Shown here piece by piece: positions 1-7,438 of a stretch of 8,405 nt of DNA. The stretch covers positions 1 to 8,405 of the forward strand of contig JAJZNM010000100.1 in assembly GCA_021852325.1 (NCBI GenBank), written 5' to 3'. This stretch comes from Pseudomonadota bacterium. Its GTDB lineage: Bacteria > Pseudomonadota > Gammaproteobacteria > JAKAQQ01. Each line of letters begins with the position of its first letter. Positions within the stretch are counted from its first letter, which is position 1. Under the pieces are notes generated by a model. That model was given only the letters and a program-made list of their open reading frames with translations. It was not told the DNA's origin and made no database searches. A program made the position numbers and the translations under genes.

Positions 1-1403
1 AACTCCTTTACGGCACTGCCTTTCTCGTGCTCCTCGGGTCTCCGTTCCCGGCCTGCGCCCGGACCGTAAGTTTCAATGCTGCGCTCAACTTGGCCCTCCA
101 CGCCAACCCGCATTACCGGATCGCACAGGCCGACCAGGAAGCCGCACGAGGGCGCCTCATCACCTCCCAGGGCCGAAACCTGCCCCATCTCGCACTCGAA
201 CTCAGTGCCGAACGCACCAATGACCCGCTCGGCGTATTGGGCGAGCGGCTCTCGGAAGGCCAGGCCTCGTTTGCCGACCTCGGCCTCGGCGATTACACGG
301 GCCCGGCCTCCCTCGCCATGATCCCGCCGGCCTTGAACCAGCCCGGCTATGGCACGAACTACGACACCGGGATCGTCATGATGGTGCCGCTTTTCGAGTC
401 CGGGGCCGATCAGGCCGCGATCCAAGCCGCCCGCAGATCGGTGAGCGCTGCCCAGGCGCGGGTGATCGAGGCCCGCGGGCACCTCATTGAGACCGTCCTG
501 GCCGATTACGACGGCGTGAGTGTCGCGCGTGCGCTCAACCGGTCCGCCCTCGCCGCCGAAGCAGCCGCAAAAGCGGATTACCAGCTGACCGGACAGCTTT
601 ATGCCCAGGGGATCGTGCTCGCAAGCGACCTCGAACGCGCCAAGGCCCACTGGCTCGAGCTGAAAGCCGATGCGCGGGCGGCCAAGGCACGGGTGCAAAA
701 CGAGCTCGAAGCCTTCCGGAGCCTGATCGGGCTCCCGCTCAACGCCCCCGTCACCCCGGGACTGGCCGTCTCGCCACCGCCTCTCTACCTCACGCTCGAG
801 GCGATGCGGGAGCGGGCGCGTATTGACAATCCGGGCCTCATCGCCTTGCAAGAGAGAACCCGTGCCCTCTCGGCGCGGCTCGACCAGGCCGAAGACCGGC
901 GCGGTCCCCAGGTGAATCTGCTCCTCCGCCACGACTGGAATGCGCCGAGCCCATCCTTCCGAGGCCCCTCGAACACGATCGCGGCGGTCGTGAGCTGGCG
1001 TTTTTTCAACTCCGGATCCCTGCGGGGCGAGATCGACGAAACCCGTGCCCGCTACCGGGCATCCCGGGATGCGCTCCAGGCGGGGAAGCGGCACCTCGAT
1101 CTCGCGATCTCGGAACTCGTCCGGTTGATCGCGGTGACCCATGCGAGGCTCCGGGCCAGCCGGGAGGCTTCACGTGAGGCCGCGAAAGCCCAACATATCC
1201 TTCGCCTGCGTTACCGCCAGGGCCTCGCGACCCTGAATGCCTTGATCCATGCCCAGGCGCGCTTCGCCCGCGCGCAGGCCAACACGATCCGTTTCGGCTA
1301 TGGGCTCATTCTGGCCGAAGCCGCGCTCCGGACCGATCTCGATGACTGGAATCCGGATGCGCTCCATCCCGCGGATCCCGAACCCCACCGGAGCATCCCT
1401 TAA
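1..1403 (+). CDS. TolC-family outer-membrane efflux channel (5' partial)
   Basis: This is the outer-membrane channel of a tripartite efflux pump, carrying substrate from the periplasmic adaptor to the outside. The frame is open to the left edge (first full codon at position 3). The visible start, LLYGTAFLVLLGSPFPACA, looks like the hydrophobic core of a Sec signal peptide with an A-C-A cleavage site. The GTG at 27 therefore lies inside the signal peptide, and the true start is probably just upstream of the window. About 466 residues are visible, normal for mature TolC/CusC-like channels. Two OEP-type halves can be seen: one begins at the SFNAALNLALHANP segment (a typical TolC N-terminal pattern) and runs through Ala/Glu-rich helices to the SLIGLPLNAPV segment; the second begins near LYLTLEAMRERARIDNPGL. 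The stop abuts the adaptor ATG, which indicates one operon. Family assignment is firm; substrate is unknown. Confidence 0.9.
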   Translation, partial: LLYGTAFLVLLGSPFPACARTVSFNAALNLALHANPHYRIAQADQEAARGRLITSQGRNLPHLALELSAERTNDPLGVLGERLSEGQASFADLGLGDYTGPASLAMIPPALNQPGYGTNYDTGIVMMVPLFESGADQAAIQAARRSVSAAQARVIEARGHLIETVLADYDGVSVARALNRSALAAEAAAKADYQLTGQLYAQGIVLASDLERAKAHWLELKADARAAKARVQNELEAFRSLIGLPLNAPVTPGLAVSPPPLYLTLEAMRERARIDNPGLIALQERTRALSARLDQAEDRRGPQVNLLLRHDWNAPSPSFRGPSNTIAAVVSWRFFNSGSLRGEIDETRARYRASRDALQAGKRHLDLAISELVRLIAVTHARLRASREASREAAKAQHILRLRYRQGLATLNALIHAQARFARAQANTIRFGYGLILAEAALRTDLDDWNPDALHPADPEPHRSIP

Positions 1404-2474
1404 ATGCCGAACTCCAAAGGAACCCTGGCGTCAGTAACCCTCGTTCTCCTCACGTTGGGCGGCTGTTCGCATCGGGCCCGCGAACCTGAAACCTCTCCCT
1501 CCCCGGTCCCGGTCGTGATCCGGACCGTCCGGGCCCGGAAGGTCGCCCGGGAACGGCTGGTGCCGGGCACCATCGGTCGCGCCCATCAGGCAGTCTTGTC
1601 CACCGAGCTCGGCGGCCAGGTCACCCGGGTCGCGGTCCATACCGGTTCGGTGGTCCGGCGCGGGGCACTCCTGCTCGAAGTCGGGGTCGAGGCCGCACAA
1701 GCCCATCTCACGGAAGCCGAAGCGCGTGTCGCCGAGATGCAGGCGGCAGCCGCCCTCGCCGCCCACGATGAGACCCGCTATGCAACCTTGCTGAAGCAGG
1801 GGGCCGTGACACCGCTCGCCTTCGAGCGTATCCAACGGACCTGGATCGGGCAGGAGGCGGCCTTGCATGCCGCAGAGGAGGCGCTGGCCGCCGCGCGGGC
1901 CGCTTTCGGCCATGCCGTCCTGGACGCACCGTTTCCCGGGCGCGTCATCTGGAAAGGCACACGCCTCGGAGATGACGTCCCACCCGGTGCGAGACTCGTG
2001 GCGATCGCTGGCGGACCCGCTGAAGTGAGGATCCATGTCGGGATCCGCCTGTACCGCCGGCTCACCCGTTCGACCCGGGTCCGGGTCTGGTCCGGCGGGC
2101 GCTTCTATCCGGCCCGGATCCTGGCGCGCGCCCGGTCTGCCGATCCTGCAACACACAAGTACCTCGTGAAAGTCCTGCTGACCGGCCGTCCTGCCTATGG
2201 GGCCTATGCCCGCGTGCTCTTCACGATCGGGCAGCGCGTCCGGCTCGTCATTCCCTCCCAGGCGATCGTGCATCGGGGTGGGCTGACCGGGGTCTTCGTG
2301 GTCGGGAGGCACCGGCACGTCTATTTCCACCTGGTACGGCTGGCCTCTTCGGGACGCATCCCGGGAAGACGGATCGTGGACGCGGGTCTCCGGGCCGGCG
2401 AACAGGTTGCCACCCGCCCTGCCCATCCCTTGGCAAACGGGATGACGGTCGCCGGCCGCCCCCCCCATGGCTGA
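1404..2474 (+). CDS. RND efflux periplasmic adaptor subunit, lipoprotein (HlyD/MFP family)
   Basis: This is the periplasmic membrane-fusion protein that should bridge the RND permease and the TolC-type channel. Its 356 residues are usual for the family. It opens with a lipoprotein signal peptide and a lipobox L-G-G-C with Cys21, so it is probably lipid-anchored to the inner membrane. The first lipoyl half-motif lies at about residues 68-92 (G-x-V-x-x-V-x-V-x-x-G-x-x-V-x-x-G). A short alpha-hairpin rich in Ala/Glu follows at about 95-168. The second lipoyl half comes next (DAPFPGRV at 174-181, then GDDVPPGARL at 189-198). A beta-barrel (about 205-275) and a membrane-proximal region with IPSQAIVHRGG (about 283-293) complete it. 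The start ATG directly follows the upstream TAA, with GGAG at 1390-1393 ten bases before it. The 3' end contains a run of eight C and overlaps the permease gene by 8 bp. Confidence 0.9.
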   Translation: MPNSKGTLASVTLVLLTLGGCSHRAREPETSPSPVPVVIRTVRARKVARERLVPGTIGRAHQAVLSTELGGQVTRVAVHTGSVVRRGALLLEVGVEAAQAHLTEAEARVAEMQAAAALAAHDETRYATLLKQGAVTPLAFERIQRTWIGQEAALHAAEEALAAARAAFGHAVLDAPFPGRVIWKGTRLGDDVPPGARLVAIAGGPAEVRIHVGIRLYRRLTRSTRVRVWSGGRFYPARILARARSADPATHKYLVKVLLTGRPAYGAYARVLFTIGQRVRLVIPSQAIVHRGGLTGVFVVGRHRHVYFHLVRLASSGRIPGRRIVDAGLRAGEQVATRPAHPLANGMTVAGRPPHG

Positions 2475-5400
2475 ATCGGCGCACCTCAACCCGGCCGGGC
2501 GCCTTGCGCGGATCTTCATCCGCGCGAAGCTGGCCCCCCTCGTCATGGTCGCGATTGTCCTCTTCGGACTGCTCGCCATTCTCAAAACCCCGAGAACCTA
2601 CAACCCGGCCATCCACGTCCCGGTGGTGACGGTTACCGTAACCAGGCCCGGATCCAACGCCCGCGAGATGCTGAACCAGGTGGTGCGCCCCCTCGAAGCG
2701 CTCGTCGCGGCAGTCCCGGGCGTCGATCACACATACGGCATGGCGCGGAATGGCCTCGCGACCGTCACGGTCCGTTTTGACGTGGGACAGAACAAGGAAA
2801 AAAGCCTGGTCAAAATCTACGACCAGGTGAACGGCAACCTGGACCGCCTGCCTCTCGGAGCCCGGGCGCCGCTCATCCAGTCGCTCAGCCTCTACGACGT
2901 CCCGATTCTCACGATCGGATTGTCCTCGGACCGGATTGCACCCGAAGCGCTCCGGCGTGTGGCCCATCATCTGCTCGGAGCCCTCCGTGCCCTGCCCGGA
3001 GTCGGCAAAAGCTGGATCCAGGGCGTGAGCGCCCCGGCCGTGCGGGTTGCGATCGATCCCGGCAAGCTCACCACCCTCCACCTTTCCGTGGCCACCCTCG
3101 TGCATACCCTCGAAGCCACGGATGTCACCCTGCCCGCTGGCCATCTCCTCACCCATGGCCTCCATGCACCGATCCGGGTGGAAGCGGCCTGGGGCGGGGT
3201 ACGGAGCGTGGGCAACAGTGTCGTGGCGGTGGTTCACGGGACTCCGATCTTCCTGCATGAGATCGCACGGGTCTCCCTTGGACCCAAAAGCCAGGAGGAA
3301 GCCTCCTTCATCGGATTCGGGGCCGGGTCCCCGGGCGGGGCCCGGCCCTTGCGACCGGCGGTCACGATCGCACTGGCCCGCAAGCGTGGCACGAATAGCG
3401 TCACGGTCGCAAAGCGCATCCTCCAGCGACTCGAGACCGCCCGGCGAGAGATGATTCCCAAAGGAGTCCGGATCACGATCACCCGCAATGACGGCGCCAA
3501 GGCCAACCATGCCGTCAATACCCTGATCGAACATCTCGGAATCTCCATCGCGGCCGTGGTCCTCATCCTGCTCGTCTTTCTCGGCTGGCGCGAGGCATCG
3601 ATCGTTGCGATCTCGATCCCGCTGATCCTGTTCCTGGTCCTCGGGATCGGCTGGCTCGACGGACAGAGCATCAACCGCATCACGCTTTTTGCACTGATCC
3701 TGTCACTCGGTCTCCTCGTCGACGACAGCATCGTGGTCATCGAGAACATCCACCGGCATATCCATCACCAGGCGCAAGCCAACTTCACGCGCCTCGTGAT
3801 CCGGGCGGCCAATGAAATCGGCAGGCCGACGATTGTCGCGACCTTCACCGTGATCCTGGCACTCATTCCCATGGCGTTCGTCACCGGCATGATGGGACCC
3901 TTCATGGCCCCGATTCCGTTCGATGCGCCGGTCGCCATGCTGATGTCGCTGCTCGTGGCTTACAGTTTCGTGCCCTACCTGGCTTATCGGGCGCTCCGCA
4001 CCCGCGGAAAAACTCTCATGACCCTCTCGAAGTCCCTGTCACTCGAGGAGCGGGATCGCCTGCCCCAGGACTGGCTGCACCGGCTCTATGTGAGACTCAT
4101 GACCCCCCTGCTGCATTCGGGGCGGGCACGGAACGGGTTTCTGGCCGCAGTGGCCCTCCTCCTTGCACTGGCGCTCCTCGAACCCCTTTGGCAGTTCATC
4201 CGTCCGGCCGGACTGAATGCCCCGCCGTCCCCGCTCGGCGTCGAGCTCAAGATGCTGCCCAACGACAATGTGAACACCCTCCTCATCGCGATCCACCTGC
4301 CCTCCTCCACGGCGCTCACCCGGACTGCAGCGGTGACCCAAGCGGTGGCCCGGGTCGTGGCCCGGGACCCGGATGTGACGAACTACGAGACCTATCTCGG
4401 TGAGAGCGCACCGGAGGACTTTGCGGCGCTCGTCCGCGGCAACCCGTTTGAGCGTGGATCGGACTGGGCCGAGATCCGGGTCAATCTGGTTTCCAAAAGC
4501 GCCCGGGAGACGAGTTCGAATGGGATCACCCGGACGCTCTACCGCAGGCTCGCACCCGTCCGCCGGAGGTTCCCGGCTGCCCGCATCGAGCTCCTCGAAA
4601 CGCCGCCCGGGCCTCCGGTCCGCTCGCAGATGCTGGCCGCGCTCTATGGCCCGCACTACCGGGAGCTCCGTCACCTGGCGCGGGAGATCCGCCACAAGGA
4701 TTACCCGCGGATCTACGGCATGATGAACATCGACGACTCGGTCGGCCAGGCCGTCCCGGAATATGCCATCCGCATCCGGCCGCACCGGGCCCGGGCGGCG
4801 GGACTCACCCCGGCGCTCATCGCAACCGAAGTGCGTGAGCTGTACCACGGCATCACAGTCGGCGACCTCCGCTCACCCGACGCCAAAATCCCGGTTCCGG
4901 TCGTGGTCAAGCTCGCGCGCACGCTGCGCGCGGATCCGGCCGCACTCGCCGCGCTCGAGATCGAAAACCCGGCCGGACAGGGTATCCCCCTCGCGAGCGT
5001 CGCGACCCTCCGGAAGATCCGTCGGGCGCGCCCCTACTACACCCGGGACCAGTACCCGGTCGTCTACATTTCAGGCCACATGCTCGAATCGAGCCCGGTC
5101 TATGGCGTGCTCGCGCTCACCGGAATGCTGGACGGCCAGAGGCTCCCGGGTGGCCGGAAGCTCCGGGTCGGAAATCTCGGATTCGTCTCCTCCGTGCCGC
5201 ACAACCTCGATCACGTCGCCCTCTACTGGCTGGGCGAGATGCGCCTCACGCTCAACGTTTTCCGCGATCTCGGCAGCGCCTTCCTGGTTGCGCTGGTCCT
5301 GATCTACCTCCTGCTCGTGGCCTATTACCGCTCGTTCTTCCTCCCGGTCATCGTGATGGGCGCGATCCCGCTCACACTGATCGGCGTCTTCCCGGGGCAT

Positions 5401-5793
5401 GCCCTCCTCGGTCAGCCATTCACGGCCACGTCCATGATCGGCGTGATCGCACTCGCCGGGATCGTGGTCCGGAACTCGCTTCTGCTGATCGACTTCATCC
5501 TGGAGCGGCGGGCGGAGGGTCATCCGCTGGATCAGGCCGTCCTCGAGGCCGGAGCGGTCCGCCTGCGGCCGATCCTCCTCACCGCCCTCGCGATCATCTT
5601 CGGATCGAGCGTCATGCTCACGGATCCGGTCTTCAACGGACTCGCCATCTCGCTCATCTTCGGCGCCTTCGCCTCCACCGTGCTCACACTCTTCGTCATC
5701 CCCCTGGTCTACGCTATCTGGCAAAAGCGGGCACTTGGGGGCCACCGGTCCACCCCCCAGAAACTGTCACCCAGTCAGGAGTCCTTGCCATGA
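2467..5793 (+). CDS. Efflux RND transporter permease subunit (AcrB-superfamily)
   Basis: This is the inner-membrane, proton-driven pump component. Its 1108 residues are somewhat longer than AcrB (about 1050). The RND plan is visible: TM1 at about 22-40, a periplasmic porter/docking loop, TM2-TM6 at about 354-508, TM7 at about 557-575, a second periplasmic loop, and TM8-TM12 at about 935-1085. TM4 carries GLLVDDSIVVIENI with the Asp419-Asp420 pair used for proton relay in HAE-type pumps; metal exporters of the CzcA type usually have a single Asp there. TM10 has GIVVRNSLLLIDF, with Arg1002 near the position of the AcrB lysine. From memory, the VRNS motif and the following AVLEAGAVRLRPILLTA segment match a subgroup of RND permeases annotated only generically. 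No clear Shine-Dalgarno precedes the ATG; the 8-bp overlap with the adaptor suggests translational coupling. Substrate is not predictable. Confidence 0.93.
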   Translation: MAESAHLNPAGRLARIFIRAKLAPLVMVAIVLFGLLAILKTPRTYNPAIHVPVVTVTVTRPGSNAREMLNQVVRPLEALVAAVPGVDHTYGMARNGLATVTVRFDVGQNKEKSLVKIYDQVNGNLDRLPLGARAPLIQSLSLYDVPILTIGLSSDRIAPEALRRVAHHLLGALRALPGVGKSWIQGVSAPAVRVAIDPGKLTTLHLSVATLVHTLEATDVTLPAGHLLTHGLHAPIRVEAAWGGVRSVGNSVVAVVHGTPIFLHEIARVSLGPKSQEEASFIGFGAGSPGGARPLRPAVTIALARKRGTNSVTVAKRILQRLETARREMIPKGVRITITRNDGAKANHAVNTLIEHLGISIAAVVLILLVFLGWREASIVAISIPLILFLVLGIGWLDGQSINRITLFALILSLGLLVDDSIVVIENIHRHIHHQAQANFTRLVIRAANEIGRPTIVATFTVILALIPMAFVTGMMGPFMAPIPFDAPVAMLMSLLVAYSFVPYLAYRALRTRGKTLMTLSKSLSLEERDRLPQDWLHRLYVRLMTPLLHSGRARNGFLAAVALLLALALLEPLWQFIRPAGLNAPPSPLGVELKMLPNDNVNTLLIAIHLPSSTALTRTAAVTQAVARVVARDPDVTNYETYLGESAPEDFAALVRGNPFERGSDWAEIRVNLVSKSARETSSNGITRTLYRRLAPVRRRFPAARIELLETPPGPPVRSQMLAALYGPHYRELRHLAREIRHKDYPRIYGMMNIDDSVGQAVPEYAIRIRPHRARAAGLTPALIATEVRELYHGITVGDLRSPDAKIPVPVVVKLARTLRADPAALAALEIENPAGQGIPLASVATLRKIRRARPYYTRDQYPVVYISGHMLESSPVYGVLALTGMLDGQRLPGGRKLRVGNLGFVSSVPHNLDHVALYWLGEMRLTLNVFRDLGSAFLVALVLIYLLLVAYYRSFFLPVIVMGAIPLTLIGVFPGHALLGQPFTATSMIGVIALAGIVVRNSLLLIDFILERRAEGHPLDQAVLEAGAVRLRPILLTALAIIFGSSVMLTDPVFNGLAISLIFGAFASTVLTLFVIPLVYAIWQKRALGGHRSTPQKLSPSQESLP
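5777..5781 (+). promoter_or_regulatory. Ribosome binding site of the DUF2892 gene
   Basis: AGGAG lies inside the last codons of the permease gene, 8 bases before the ATG at 5790. It supports a real, independently initiated small gene that overlaps the permease stop by the ATGA tetranucleotide. Confidence 0.75.
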
Positions 5794-6011
5794 ATACCGA
5801 ACGAATCATCCGCATCGTCGCCGGAGCCCTGGTGCTCGCCTCCCTCGCGGTCGGGGTCCGGGCCAGCCCGATCTTCGTGAGCCGAGACTTTCTCTGGCTC
5901 ACGGCTTTCATCGGCCTGAACCTCTTCCAGAGCGGCTGGACCCGTTTCTGCCCGCTGGAAAAGATCCTCGTCCACCTGGGCGTTCCCTGCAGCATGAATC
6001 CATCCCGCTAA
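5790..6011 (+). CDS. Small two-helix membrane protein, DUF2892 / YgaP-type transmembrane domain
   Basis: This 73-residue inner-membrane protein has unknown biochemical role. The N-terminal pattern MNTERIIRIVAGALVLASLA (TM1 about 7-24), then LWLTAFIGLNLFQSGWTRFC (TM2 about 35-50) and PLEKILVHLGV, matches the DUF2892 family by recognition. In E. coli YgaP, a related two-helix unit is fused to a rhodanese (sulfurtransferase) domain and anchors it to the membrane. Here the unit stands alone, between a pump and SQR. Two cysteines, Cys54 (in the typical FCPLE motif) and Cys67 (GVPCS), lie after TM2. The start is supported by AGGAG at 5777-5781 and by the 4-bp ATGA overlap with the permease stop. 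A role in membrane sulfur handling or in partnering SQR is plausible from context, but it is an inference. Confidence 0.88.
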   Translation: MNTERIIRIVAGALVLASLAVGVRASPIFVSRDFLWLTAFIGLNLFQSGWTRFCPLEKILVHLGVPCSMNPSR

Positions 6012-6025
6012 ATCCCCCCACCTTG

Positions 6026-6046
6026 GCCGGAGCGTTCCGGCAGGAG
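6026..6046 (+). promoter_or_regulatory. Hairpin abutting the SQR ribosome binding site
   Basis: GCCGGA (6026-6031) and TCCGGC (6036-6041) form a perfect 6-bp stem with a GCGT loop. The Shine-Dalgarno AGGAG (6042-6046) begins at the very next base, and the SQR ATG follows after 9 more. There is no T-run, so it is not a canonical terminator. It could affect initiation, mRNA processing or stability between the pump genes and SQR. The base pairing is directly visible; the function is inferred. Confidence 0.55.
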
Positions 6047-6055
6047 TTGTCTGTC

Positions 6056-7327
6056 ATGGCCAGAATCGTTGTTCTCGGAGCCGGTATCGGCGGCTTGCCC
6101 GCTGCCTTTGATCTCAAGGCCTCTCTCGGCCAGGCCCACGAGGTGAGCCTGATCAGTGCCCTGGACCATTTTCAGTTCACCCCTTCGAACCCCTGGGTCG
6201 CCATCGGCTGGCGCCAGCCCCGGCAGGTCGTGGTGGCGCTGGAGAAACCCCTGTCACGGCGAGGCATTGCGCTCATTGCCGAGCCCGCCAAGCGTGTGCA
6301 TCCCGAAACCAAAACCGTCGAGCTCGCGAGTGGGAAGCAGGTCCCCTACGACTTCCTCGTGATCACGACGGGGCCGAAACTCGCGTTCGACGAGATCCCG
6401 GGTCTCGGACCGGACGGGCATACCCAGTCGGTCTGCACCCTCGAGCATGCCGAGCGCGCGCAACAGGCGTACCTCGCCTTTCTCGAGGATCCCGGACCGA
6501 TCGTCGTGGGCGCGGCGCAGGGGGCGAGCTGCTTCGGCCCGGCTTACGAGTTCGCGATGATCCTGGACCAGGACCTGCGCAAGCGCAAGCTGCGCCACAA
6601 GGTCCCGATCAAGTTCGTGACGAGCGAGCCCTACATCGGCCATCTCGGACTCGGCGGCGTCGGCGATTCCAAGGGACTCATCGAATCGGCCATGCGGGAG
6701 CGGCACATCCAGTGGATCACGAATGCCAAGATCCAGGAGGCGCGGGCTGGCGAGATCGTGGCCCTTGAGCACGATGCGGACGGGAAGCCCATGAAGGAGC
6801 ACGTCCTGCCTTTCCACTACAGCATGATCCTGCCCGCCTTCAAGGGCGTGGATGCCGTGATGGGCATCGAAGGGCTGGTCAACCCGCGCGGATTCGTCGT
6901 GGTCGACGCCCACCAGCGTAACCCCAAGTTCAAGGAAATCTACTCCGCCGGGGTCTGCGTGGCGATCGCTCCCCCGGAACCCACCCCCGTGCCCACCGGC
7001 GTGCCCAAAACCGGCTACATGATCGAGTCCATGGTCTCGGCCCTGGTCGCGAACATCAGGGCGGAGCTTTCCGGTGCGCCGGTGACCGCCCAGGCCACCT
7101 GGAACGCGATCTGTCTTGCGGATTTCGGGGATACCGGCATGGCCTTCGTGGCGCTTCCACAAATCCCGCCCCGCAATGTGACCTGGACGAAGGAGGGCTA
7201 TTGGGTGCACCTCGCCAAAGTCGGTTTTGAAAAGTACTTCCTGCGCAAAATGCGCACCGGCTCGGTCGAACCCTTTTACGAGAAGTACGTGCTCAAGGCC
7301 CTGGGCATCATGCGGGTGGCGAGCTGA
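6056..7327 (+). CDS. sqr: Sulfide:quinone oxidoreductase (FAD, Acidithiobacillus-like)
   Basis: This peripheral membrane flavoprotein oxidises sulfide to zero-valent sulfur/polysulfide and passes electrons to the quinone pool. The protein has 423 residues. The N-terminal FAD dinucleotide motif GAGIGGLPAA is at about 8-17, followed by FTPSNPWVAIGW (41-52) and ITTGPKLAF (103-111). Three cysteines stand where SQR has its redox-active ones: Cys127 (SVCTLEHAE), Cys159 (GASCFGPAYE) and Cys353 (WNAICLADFGD). They correspond, from memory, to Cys128, Cys160 and Cys356 of the A. ferrooxidans enzyme. PVPTGVPKTGYMIESM and the C-terminal FEKYFLRKMRTGSVEPFYEK (amphipathic membrane-binding region) also match. 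Cys301 (SAGVCVAI) is an extra cysteine. The frame stays open upstream into the permease gene, but ATG 6056 is chosen because it starts the FAD motif and has AGGAG 9 bases before it. It lies 44 bp after the DUF2892 gene and is probably co-transcribed. Confidence 0.96.
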   Translation: MARIVVLGAGIGGLPAAFDLKASLGQAHEVSLISALDHFQFTPSNPWVAIGWRQPRQVVVALEKPLSRRGIALIAEPAKRVHPETKTVELASGKQVPYDFLVITTGPKLAFDEIPGLGPDGHTQSVCTLEHAERAQQAYLAFLEDPGPIVVGAAQGASCFGPAYEFAMILDQDLRKRKLRHKVPIKFVTSEPYIGHLGLGGVGDSKGLIESAMRERHIQWITNAKIQEARAGEIVALEHDADGKPMKEHVLPFHYSMILPAFKGVDAVMGIEGLVNPRGFVVVDAHQRNPKFKEIYSAGVCVAIAPPEPTPVPTGVPKTGYMIESMVSALVANIRAELSGAPVTAQATWNAICLADFGDTGMAFVALPQIPPRNVTWTKEGYWVHLAKVGFEKYFLRKMRTGSVEPFYEKYVLKALGIMRVAS

Positions 7328-7373
7328 TCACCGAAGCAGCATTCACCCTCGACGACCGACTGATCCTCGATAC

Positions 7374-7414
7374 CCGGCGTGCCGGAGGGGCCCGGCCATT
7401 CGGGGCGTTCGCCC
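7374..7414. other. GC-rich dyads in the convergent junction
   Basis: The 111-bp gap 7328-7438 separates the SQR stop from the stop of the opposite-strand gene. It contains two short dyads: CCGGC/GCCGG at 7374-7385 (two-base centre) and GGGCG/CGCCC at 7403-7414 (TT centre). An alternative pairing, GCCGG 7381-7385 with CCGGC 7392-7396, is also possible. Neither strand has a T-run after them. They may contribute to ending transcription from both sides, but this is weak evidence in such GC-rich DNA. Confidence 0.25.
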
Positions 7415-7438
7415 GCTCCATCCGGTCCTTCGGCGGGA

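Noticed and set aside
2248..3534. Long minus-strand open frame of 428 codons, and a second (1431-2585, 384 codons), opposite the adaptor and permease genes
   Set aside because: Both lie antisense to well-recognised RND pump genes, have low-complexity Gly/Arg/Asp-rich translations without any family pattern, and are expected in GC-rich DNA.
5735..6055. N-terminal extension of the SQR reading frame back into the permease gene
   Set aside because: The extension overlaps the permease end and the whole DUF2892 gene, has a low-complexity Pro/Arg-rich translation, and the FAD motif and ribosome binding site place the start at 6056.
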